From Arenicola marina (lineage: Eukaryota; Annelida; Polychaeta; Arenicolidae): a stretch of 64,000 nt of DNA. The notes beneath the pieces were generated by a model that did no database searches, was not told the origin of the DNA, and saw only the letters and a list, made by a program, of their open reading frames with translations. The stretch is from the NCBI GenBank assembly GCA_964019135.1, contig OZ025264.1:558001-622000 (forward strand), in the 5' to 3' direction. Below, piece after piece: positions 24,101-34,200 of this stretch (within the stretch, counting starts at the first letter, position 1; every line of letters starts with the position of its first letter). Position numbers and translations under genes: made by a program.

Positions 24101-27100
24101 CATTAAGGTCAGTGTAACCCTGTATGGTGAGGTGCCTGCACCCTCCATTAAGGTCAGTGTAACCCTGTATGGTGAGGTGCGTGCGCCCTCCATTAAGGTT
24201 CGTGTAACCCTGTATGGTGAGGTGCGTGCGCCCTCCATTAAGGTCAGTGTAACCCTGTATGGTGAGGTGCCTGCACCCTCCATTAAGGTCAGTGTAACCC
24301 TGTATGGTGAGGTGCGTGCGCCTTCCATTAAGGTTTGTGTAACCCTGTATGGTGAGGGGCGTGCGCCCTCCATTAAGGTCAGTGTAACCCTGTATGGTGA
24401 GGTGCCTGCACCCTCCATTAAGGTCAGTGTAACCCTGTATGGTGAGGTGCATGCGCCCTCCATTAAGGTCAGTGTAACCCTGTATGGTGAGGTGCGTGCG
24501 CCCTCCATTAAGGTTCGTGTAACCCTGTATGGTGAGGTGCCTGCACCCTCCATTAAGGTCAGTGTAACCCTGTATGGTGAGGTGCATGCGCCCTCCATTA
24601 AGGTCAGTGTAACCCTGTATGGTGAGGTGCATGCGCCCTCCATTAAGGTCAGTGTAACCCTGTATGGTGAGGTGCGTGCGCCCTCCATTAAGGTTCGTGT
24701 AACCCTGTATGGTGAGGTGCCTGCACCCTCCATTAAGGTCAGTGTAACCCTGTATGGTGAGGTGCGTGCGCCCTCCATTAAGGTCAGTGTAACCCTGTAT
24801 GGTGAGGTGCATGCGCCCTCCATTAAGGTTTGTGTAACCCTGTATGGTGAGGTGCGTGCGCCCTCCATTAAGGTCAGTGTAACCCTGTATGGTGAGGTGC
24901 GTGCGCCCTCCATTAAGGTCAGTGTAACCCTGTATGGTGAGGTGCATGCGCCCTCCATTAAGGTTTGTGTAACCCTGTATGGTGAGGTGCATGCGCCCTC
25001 CATTAAGGTTTGTGTAACCCTGTATGGTGAGGTGCGTGCGCCCTCCATTAAGGTCAGTGTAACCCTGTATGGAGGGGTGCATGCGCCCTCCATTAAGGTT
25101 CGTGTAACCCTGTATGGTGAGGTGCCTGCACCCTCCATTAAGGTCAGTGTAACCCTGTATGGAGGGGTGCGTGCGCCCTCCATTGAGGTTTGTGTAACCC
25201 TGTATGGTGGGGTGCGTGCGCCCTCCATGACGGTCAGTATAACCCTGTATGGTGAGGTGCGTGCGCCCTCCATTAAGGTCAGTGTAACCCTGTATGGTGA
25301 GGTGCATGCGCCCTCCATTAAGGTCAGTGTAACCCTGTATGGTGAGGTGCGTGCGCCCTCCATTAAGGTCTGTGTAACCCTGTATGGTGAGGTGCGTGCG
25401 CCCTCCATTAAGGTCAGTGTAACCCTGTATGGTGAGGTGCATGCGCCCTCCATTAAGGTCAGTGTAACCCTGTATGGTGAGGTGCGTGCGCCCTCCATTA
25501 AGGTTTGTGTAACCCTGTATGGTGAGGTGCCTGCACCCTCCATTAAGGTCAGTGTAACCCTGTATGGTGGGGTGCGTGCGCCCTCCATTAAGGTCAGTGT
25601 AACCCTGTATGGTGAGGTGCGTGCGCCCTCCATTAAGGTCAGTGTAACCCTGTATGGTGAGGTGCGTGCGCCCTCCATTAAGGTCAGTGTAACCCTGTAT
25701 GGTGAGGTGCGTGCGCCCTCCATTAAGGTTCGTGTAACCCTGTATGGTGAGGTGCGTGCGCCCTCCATTAAGGTCAGTGTAACCCTGTATGGTGAGGTGC
25801 GTGCGCCCTCCATTAAGGTCAGTGTAACCCTGTATGGTGAGGTGCGTGCGCCCTCCATTAAGGTCAGTGTAACCCTGTATGGTGAGGTGCGTGCGCCCTC
25901 CATTAAGGTCAGTGTAACCCTGTATGGTGAGGTGCGTGCGCCCTCCATTAAGGTTCGTGTAACCCTGTATGGTGAGGTGCGTGCGCCCTCCATTAAGGTC
26001 AGTGTAACCCTGTATGGTGAGGTGCGTGCGCCCTCCATTAAGGTTCGTGTAACCCTGTATGGTGAGGTGCATGCGCCCTCCATTAAGGTCAGTGTAACCC
26101 TGTATGGTGAGGTGTGTGCGCCCTCCATTAAGGTCAGTGTAACCCTGTATGGTAAGGTGCGTGCGCCCTCCATTAAGGTCAGTATAACCCTGTATGGTGA
26201 GGTGCATGCGCCCTCCATTAAGGTTTGTGTAACCCTGTATGGTGAGGTGCATGCGCCCTCCATTAAGGTTTGTGTAACCCTGTATGGTGAGGTGCATGCG
26301 CCCTCCATTAAGGTCAGTGTAACCCTGTATGGTGAGGTGCGTGCGCCCTCCATTAAGGTCAGTGTAACCCTGTATGGTGAGGTGCGTGCGCCCTCCATTA
26401 AGGTTCGTGTAACCCTGTATGGTGAGGTGCGTGCGCCCTCCATTAAGGTCAGTGTAACCCTGTATGGTGAGGTGCGTGCGCCCTCCATTAAGGTTCGTGT
26501 AACCCTGTATGGTGAGGTGCATGCGCCCTCCATTAAGGTCAGTGTAACCCTGTATGGTGAGGTGTGTGCGCCCTCCATTAAGGTCAGTGTAACCCTGTAT
26601 GGTAAGGTGCGTGCGCCCTCCATTAAGGTCAGTATAACCCTGTATGGTGAGGTGCGTGCGCCCTCCATTAAGGTCAGTGTAACCCTGTATGGTGAGGTGC
26701 GTGCGCCCTCCATTAAGGTCAGTGTAACCCTGTATGGTGAGGTGCGTGCGCCCTCCATTAAGGTCAGTGTAACCCTGTATGGTGAGGTGCATGCGCCCTC
26801 CATTAAGGTTTGTGTAACCCTGTATGGTAAGGTGCGTGCGCCCTCCATTAAGGTCAGTGTAACCCTGTATGGTGAGGTGCATGCGCCCTCCATTAAGGTT
26901 TGTGTAACCCTGTATGGTGAGGTGCGTGCGCCCTCCATTAAGGTCAGTATAACCCTGTATGGTGAGGTGCGTGCGTCTTCCATTAAGGTCAGTGTAACCC
27001 TGTATGGTGGGGTGCGTGCGCCCTCAATTAAGGTCAGTGTAACCCTGTATGGTGGGGTGCGTGCGCCCTCCATTAAGGTCAGTATAACCCTGTATGGTGA

Positions 27101-28888
27101 GGTGCGTGCGCCCTCCATTAACGTCAGTGTACTTAACCCTGTATAGTGAGGTGCGTGCGTCCTCCATTAAGGTTTGTGTAACCCTGTATGGTGAGTTGCG
27201 TGCACCCTCCATTAAGGTCAGTGTAACCCTGTATGGTGAGGTGCGTGCGCCCTTCATTAAGGTTTGTGTAACCCTGTATGGTGAGGTGCGTGCGCCCTCC
27301 ATTAAGGCCAGTGTAACCCTGTATGGTGAGGTGCGTGCGCCCTCCATTAAGGCCAGTGTAACCCTGTATGGTGAGGTGCGTGCGCCCTCCATTAAGGTCT
27401 GTGTAACCCTGTATGGTGAGGTGCGTGCGCCCTTCATTAAGGTTTGTGTAACCCTGTATGGTGAGGTGCGTGCGCCCTCCATTAAGGCCAGTGTAACCCT
27501 GTATGGTGAGGTGCGTGCGCCCTCCATTAAGGTCTGTGTAACCCTGTATGGTGAGGTGCGTGCGCCTTCCATTAAGGTTCGTGTAACCCTGTATGGTGAG
27601 GTGCGTGCGCCCTCCATTAAGGTCAGTGTAACCCTGTATGGTGAGGTGCGTGCGCCCTCCATTAAGGTCAGTGTAACCCTGTATGGAGGGGTGCGTGCGC
27701 CCTCCATTAAGATCCGTGTAACCCTGTATGGTGAGGTGCGTGCGCCCTCCATTAAAGTCAGTGTAACCCTGTATGGTGAAGTGCGTGCGCCCTCCATTAA
27801 GGTCAGGTCAGTATAACCCTGTATGGTGAGGTGCGTGCGCCGTCCATTAAGGTCAGTGTAACCCTGTATGGTGAGGTGCATGCGCCCTCCATTGAGGTTT
27901 GTGTAACCCTGTATGGTGAGGTGCGTGCGCCCTCAATTAAGATCAGTGTAACCCTGTATGGTGAGGTGCGTGCGCCCTCCATTAAGGTCAGTGTAACCCT
28001 GTATGGTGGGGTGCGTGCGCCCTCCATTAAGGTCAGTGTAACCCTGTATGGTGGGGTGCGTGCGCCCTCCATTAATGTCAGTGTAACCCTGTATGGTGAG
28101 GTGCGTGCGCCCTCCATTAAGGTCAGTGTAACCCTGTATGGTGGGGTGCGTGCGCCCTCCATTAAGGTCAGTGTAACCCTGTATAGTGAGGTGCGTGCGC
28201 CCTCCATTGAGGTTTGTGTAACCCTGTATGGTGGGGTGCGTGCGCCCTCCATTAAGGTCAGTGTAACCCTGTATGGTGAGGTGCGTGCGCCCTCCATTAA
28301 GGTCAGTGTAACCCTGTATGGTGAGGTGCGTGCGCCCTCCATTAAGGTCAGTGTAACCCTGTATGGTGAGGTGCGTGCGCCCTCCATTAAGGTCTGTGTA
28401 ACCCTGTATGGTGAGGTGCGTGCGCCCTCCATTAAGGTCTGTGTAACCCTGTATGGTGAGGTGCGTGCGCCCTCCATTAAGGTCAGTGTAACCCTGTATG
28501 GTGAGGTGCGTGCGCCCTCCATTAAGGTCTGTGTAACCCTGTATGGTGAGGTGCGTGCGCCCTCCATTAAGGTCTGTGTAACCCTGTATGGTAAGGTGCG
28601 TGCGCCCTCCATTAAGGTCAGTATAACCCTGTATGGTGAGGTGCGTGCGCCCTCCATTAAGATCAGTGTAACCCTATATGGTGAGGTGCGTGCGCCCTCC
28701 ATTAAGGTTCGTGTAACCCTGTATGGTGAGGTGCGTGCGCCCTCCATTAAGGTCAGTGTAACCCTGTATGGTGAGGTGCCTGCGCCCTCCATTAAGGTCA
28801 GTGTAACCCTGTATGGTGAGGTGCGTGCGCCCTCCATTAAGCCCGGTGTAACCCTGTATGGTGAGGTGCGTGCGCCCTTCATTAGGCG
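15152..28888. repeat. 45-bp minisatellite, about 305 units (13.7 kb)
   Basis: The unit, starting at CCTCCATTAAGG, continues TCAGTGTAACCCTGTATGG and TGAGGTGCGTGCGC. The period of 45 bp is 15 codons and lacks stops in several frames on both strands. This yields open frames near 2,000 codons in both directions (about 21125-27146). Four-base (around 16515, 18284, 21001, 21230, 27130) and six-base (around 16780, 17010, 18552, 18780, 20765, 27803) insertions break the frame. Higher-order structure is clear: a block recurs at +1769 bp (16478 and 18247), others at +630, +450 and +229 bp. Each plus-strand unit contains donor-like AAG|GTCAGT and GAG|GTGCGT. There is no start context, splice partner or domain, so it is annotated as satellite DNA. 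Confidence 0.97.
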
Positions 28889-28933
28889 GTAAAGCGACGA
28901 GACATTAAAACAGAAGGGTGGTGTTAAGACTTA

Positions 28934-29289
28934 AGCCCGGTTCCCACGATGAAACTTTTCCACGATACTCGAGGCAGGCGACAGGTTTTGCCGAAAATCG
29001 ACAACATCAGAGAGCCGCAGCTGGGTCTGGTCCCGGGTCTGGTTGGTGTCAAGGGACTGCGTGATTCCCTCGCTTTGAGACATGGTTTTGTGTTGTGGTG
29101 AGCATGTGCCCGCTGCGAATATTCGAGAGGGTAGGCCTACCTCAAGAACAGATGGCCAATTTGAAGGTCGTATAAAATCTCGTGGACAAATCTCCTCGTG
29201 TGAACGGAGAATTTTCAGCAGACACATATTCACCAGATATGGTCCAGAAGGCGGGTGTCGTGGAAAAGTTTCATCGTGGGAACCGGGCT
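28934..29289. mobile_element. 356-bp MITE with perfect long TIRs and TTA duplication
   Basis: The 33-bp segments at 28933-28965 and 29258-29290 are perfect inverted repeats. The left begins AGCCCGGTTCCCACGATGAA. TTA flanks both ends (28931-28933 and 29290-29292), the target preference (TWA) known for PIF/Harbinger elements. It carries no transposase and sits about 45 bp beyond the end of the 45-bp array. Confidence 0.85.
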
Positions 29290-29511
29290 TTAGTGAAGTT
29301 TGAGCGGTCCTCTTCGAGGCAGGGAGAAGTATGATTTCTCCACCTGGCACCGCCATCATCACCATAAACATGATACAATCGGTCTTTGCGTACGTTTGGC
29401 TGTCCGGACCTAAACCAAAATGACCTGCGACCTATCGGGGCACGTTATGATCTTACATTTCACCACCGTTAGGCGTACATGGTGTACACGCCAGTGAGAC
29501 GCCGATATCCG

Positions 29512-29612
29512 CAGGGGCGGATAAAGAAAATCTGCGTAGGGGGCCGTTTTAAGGGTCGGATTCAAATATGCTGGACAGGGGGCCGGTTTCGGTTTTCATA
29601 TGTTAAATTATA

Positions 29613-29671
<59 letters not shown>

Positions 29672-29723
29672 TATTTTGGCCCTAAAAGGGCCGCCCCCTA
29701 CCCCACCTCTGGATCCGCTCCTG
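29512..29723. mobile_element. 212-bp element, sister of the one at 10310
   Basis: It starts CAGGGGCGGAT and ends GGATCCGCTCCTG, with ATCCG duplicated on both sides (29507-29511 and 29724-29728). The interior holds a (TA)n tract and CCCTAAAAGGGCC, comparable to TTTTAGGGCC in the copy at 10310-10475. Non-coding. Confidence 0.78.
29616..29665. repeat. (TA)n microsatellite
   Basis: About 25 TA dinucleotides inside the element at 29512-29723. The tract is self-complementary and likely to be length-variable. Confidence 0.95.
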
Positions 29724-30104
29724 ATCCGCACGCCGCCACCTGCCACTCGATATCTATCGCTGTCATATATCCCCTGCAGGGATCATAGTTAAAGAAATAG
29801 CTTTCCGGATTTGTAGTACACGTTTTATTCCACGAGACGAAGATCTTACGGCTTACACCTAAGATGGCGTACGCAAGTCCACCTTTGCCTGGTACCCGAC
29901 GTCGTCCCGGTGTGGCATGCGGAAGTGTCCCCCCATGCGCAGCTGTCCCCCTTATATAAAATACATGATATTGAGACGCTCTCCCCTCCATGTGTTCGTC
30001 TGGCGCCATTATGATATTTACAGGGGGGCCATCTCCGCATGGGGGACAATCCCGCATACCACACCGAGTGTAACCGAGTTGACTTAAACGGACTATTATA
30101 CAAA

Positions 30105-30131
30105 TCTGGTCGGGCGGGGGGGGGGGGGGGT
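30105..30131. repeat. Poly-G tract
   Basis: GTCGGGCGG is followed by an unbroken G-run ending near 30130. A possible assembly or slippage hotspot. Confidence 0.8.
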
Positions 30132-30231
30132 CCGCTACTGCCTATATATAGCGGATATTTTAAAACTTACGAAATGTAAATACCTCATCCGAGAGGACTG
30201 AGCGGATTTTGGAACAGAGATCCAACGGATT

Positions 30232-30736
30232 GGATCTCGGTTCCAGCTAGATATATTTCCCACGGGGGTTTCAAAAAGAATAGGCGCATGTGAGAATTTT
30301 GAATTATCAGGAGTCACACGAGCCAGCTTTTGGTGTCAAATTCTTGCAACAATCAAAAAGAGTTCTCACTAATATCTGTGTTTGGTGCCTGTGAATGTAG
30401 CCTGGTTCCCCCACTTTGTAAACGTGAATTCCCTGCGACAGAGGGCGCTGCTGTTGTCCTTAACTTCAAAGTGCTCTACCGACAGGGGTCTCTAGCAGAG
30501 AGTCGTATGCGCCAAAAACAAACATGGCGCCCAGATTGGAAGTTGGTGCGCCGTAAACCATCTTTACGTAAGTAAGAAATATTTTTGATTCTTTAGAAGA
30601 ATTTAATAGCCAAAAGATCAATCTGTTTGAAAATGTGATATATAGCCGCAGTGTGCCTCTAGATATATCAGAATTTTCCGAACGAGCCTATTATTTTGTT
30701 TTAACCCCCGTGGGTAATACGGGCTGGAACCGAGAC
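30232..30736. mobile_element. Inverted-repeat element, about 0.5 kb
   Basis: GGATCTCGGTTCCAGC followed by CCCACGGGGGTT (30232-30270) is mirrored by AACCCCCGTGGG and GCTGGAACCGAGA (30701-30735). The two arms differ by small indels. No open frame suggests a transposase; the true outer boundary was not resolved. Confidence 0.55.
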
Positions 30737-30898
30737 CAACAGAGTGTGTCTCCTGAGGCTAGATAAGATGGTACTGCAGGTAATGAAAGATAAGTTCAAA
30801 AAGCAAACTCAGATGTAACCAGCCAAACCTAAATATTAGTTTAGTACGGTGTCATATTGATCGGGTACAGATGTAACCAACCAAATATACCGGTATAC

Positions 30899-30909
30899 TT
30901 TATTTTATT
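30899..30909 (-). terminator. Overlapping AATAAA poly(A) signals for gene A
   Basis: TTTATTTTATT on the plus strand gives two overlapping AATAAA hexamers on the minus strand, about 200 bases beyond the gene A stop codon at 31108. The position fits polyadenylation of the gene A transcript. Confidence 0.55.
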
Positions 30910-31107
30910 TCATCTTACGGATTACACATGTTGATCACGCGGCCCGACAGTCTGCCATGGGTCGATAACAATATCAGTCGAATGACATCATACATAATCA
31001 AAATGGCGTCCTTGGTTACCGCAATGTCTCTCAGCATACGATTCAAATGTCGCATGAACGGCTTCAAGCGTGGACATTATAATGGACGGTATATTATTCT
31101 CCAAGTG

Positions 31108-31225
31108 TTATGCCTGTTCCTTAAAGTGATATTGTGGATCCTTGGAATCCATAACAGCGGCCACTCCATTCAACTCCACGTCTCTGTCAATCATCTCGAT
31201 TAGGACGTCAGCTACCCACTCTGGC
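31108..31225 (-). CDS. HPGD-like: Gene A exon 7 (terminal)
   Basis: 118 nt from acceptor ATTGCAG|GCCAG to TAA at 31108-31110. It encodes PEWVADVLIEMIDRDVELNG, then VAAVMDSKDPQYHFKEQA. Its first 22 nt are the first unit of a 48-bp tandem array lying in the upstream intron. Confidence 0.92.
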
Positions 31226-34200
31226 CTGCAATGTTAAATAGTGACCATTACGACGTCAACAACACACTCCGGTCTGCAATGTTAAATAATGTCCATTATG
31301 ACATCAGCCACCCACTCCGGCCTGCAATGTTAAATAATGTCCATTATGACGTCAGCTACCCACTCTGGCCTGCAACGTTAAATAGTGTCTATTACGACTT
31401 CAGCAACACGCTCCGGTCAGCAATGTTAAATAATGTCCATTATGACGTCAGCCACCCACTCCGACCTGCAATGTTAAATAATGTCCATTATGACATCAGC
31501 CACCCACTCTGGCCTGCAACGTTAAATAGTGTCTATTACGACTTCAGCAACACGCTCCGGTCAGCAATGTTAAATAATGTCCATTATGACGTCAGCCACC
31601 CACTCCGACCTGCAATGTTAAATAATGTCCATTATGACGTCAGCCACCCACTCCGACCTGCAATGTTAAATAATGTCCATTATGACGTCAGCCACCCACT
31701 CCGACCTGCAATGTTAAATAATGTCCATTATGACGTCAGCCACCCACTCTGGCCTAACGCAACGTTAAATAATGTCCAATTATGGGCTAATTAGGAAGCT
31801 AGCAATCAACTCCAGAGCTGGTGTGCAATATCGATCTTGGTCAACATCACTTGTCTAACCTATGAGTCTCACATTGAATCAGTAGCTATTGCAATAAAAT
31901 GTATAGATAGTCTAGTAGGAATAGAAGTATTTTCATTCTCCGAAGATTAGAAAGATAACATACTTGATGATTTCTGACTTGGCCCTTCTGTTCTCAATGA
32001 AGGCCTTGTACTCGTGGTAGAACTCGACACTCTCCTCGGTCAGACACTCTGTGATCATATCCGTATCCACGACGGCGGGACACAGAGACATCATCCGGAC
32101 TCCGTGCTTGGCAAACTGCATCCCCGTCTGTAGTAACCGCAACAACAGCATGACGTCACAATGGACTCATATTCCGTTTTCGATTGTCCGAACGAAAAGG
32201 AGAAAACAAGAGTTGTTGGTCTTCCGATATGGTTATTATTCACAATAAATATATTAAAGTCACTTAATGCATACTTCTATTGTTTCTCCGGAGTCGTTGT
32301 TTTGCCGGTAAGGACCTGTGGACCATTCGCCTTATTCACGGAATCGCCATATTGACGCCAAAACGAGGCTGTGCCTGCAAACACAATTTACGTGACTCGC
32401 CCAACGCGTAAAATCTAATGGGAGACACTGCTGCGGGTTCGCTGCGAAATAGCTCCCGGGTGATTTCAGTAATAAAATGACCGATTTCAGGCAGATAAAA
32501 TGGGTGTGTGTGTTCTGGAGCAAGTACATGTGAAAAAGGAGGGTCTTTTGAGGCGAGTATATCTGAAAAAAGTGGGGTATTTCCCGCGGCATGCAGCAAG
32601 GGTCAAGTGAAAGCCCCCCTATATTTTTTAACTCGCTTTCTACGTCAGCTAGGATCTTTGTGCTGTGACATATTAGTCTATGGACCTACTATTGTTTTTG
32701 CTGTTATTATGAGTATTTTTTATTGTATTGAGTGAATCCTATGACCCGGACATTCTTTGCCTACTACTCATGATAACTCATGATAGACCCACGTGAAATG
32801 GCACGATAGGCCTATAGATCTAGCCTTACAAGTGACAGGCTGAAGATGCCGTTAAACTCAAATCAAACCACGTGAAAACTTGTGCACACAAGCGTTGTTG
32901 AACCCCGTGTTTTACCCGGTATTGTATGATCGGAGCATGGTGAGATATTACGCTGGGTATATGGAGTTATGCTGACATATTTTATCTCACGAAGGAACCA
33001 ATGTGGCAATAATTCTACCCTCCCCCCGCCCCCGCCATGCACGTATTGATTGACTGTGCCTGTGCCGTTGCATGAACTAATCGGTCTAATCTTCAAAGAG
33101 TGATCACCACTTTTATGTGAGAATGTGGTTGTTGCACGAAATGCAGGGAAAAAAATAATTGCACCCCTCGAGAATTGAACGCACGACCGCACTATCAAAA
33201 GGGAAGCGCTCTACCGACTGAGCTACACGGTCTTCGACGTTACGCAATGCGTTTCAGTGAATCATATTGTACCTCCAGCAACCATTCCCTGCAAAGTTTG
33301 TAATAAAAACACCATTAACGTTTGATTTAATTTGCCGTTAACTTTCCAATGGACAAATCAACCTATGGACCTTAGCTATCTTCCACTAAGCAGATAAGCT
33401 CTGTTGAAGTGATAGCATCCCACTGCTGGTCGGGGATACCCCCCAGCTGGAGGGGGTCACCCGTTCCGTGTGGCATAGGCCTACACGTTCGGCTATTGTC
33501 AAATGTGCTCGAAAAAGATTAACATTTGCAGAAATAGGTCTTATTTGTTAATTAGTTTGAACAATAATGACCTAACAGACTTAATAGTGACCATTGATGG
33601 CAGGAGAGAAAGGCCCTTGTGCCACTCACCAGGGCCACACATCATACGCACTAGCCATTCGCGCGCAAACTTGCAGGTATAGCTTCGTTCTCGCGAGGGA
33701 ATTCCCAACATGTGAATAAGGCGAATGAGCAGGAGGTCATTATTTTCTCAGAACGGGTCATTATAGTTCCGTCACAATACTGACCCCTTGCTCACATACT
33801 CCAAACAATAGAAATACGCATTAAGCCAGATAAGGAATGAGTTGTAGATCTGTATGTATTAGATAAGGAATGAGTTGTAGGTCATTATTGGGATCGAAGA
33901 ACTTCGAGGCGTAGCCGAGAAGTTGTGAGATCCCAATAATGACCTACAACTCATTCCTTATATGGCTTAATGCCTACTTCTATCGTTTCCTCCGAAGAGG
34001 CGGCGATGGCATGGAGTGTGTGAGCGAGGGGTCATTATTGTGACGGAACTATAATGATCCGCTCTGAGAAAATAATGACCTCCTGCTCATGGCAAAACAC
34101 GACTCCGAGGAAACAATAGAAGTATGCATTAAATCCCATTAATGCATACTTCTATTGTTTCCTCTGAGTCGTCTTTTGCCGGTAAGGACCTGCGGACCGT

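Noticed and set aside
21125..27146. Open frames of about 2,000 codons on both strands, made of a 15-residue repeat
   Set aside because: They follow from a 45-bp unit without stops. Both strands and a third frame are open together, frames break at 4-bp insertions, and there is no start context, splice structure or domain.
15152..28888. Telomeric repeat because of TAACCC in each unit
   Set aside because: TAACCC occurs once per 45-bp unit and is never tandem; it is incidental.
32336..32599. Two overlapping minus-strand open frames in gene A intron 5
   Set aside because: No domain, two frames equally open, and located among fold-back repeat fragments; probably dispersed repeat.
33160..33232. 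Functional tRNA gene on the minus strand
   Set aside because: The D-arm is excellent, but the acceptor strands do not pair and the T-stem is broken; better read as a SINE head or pseudogene.
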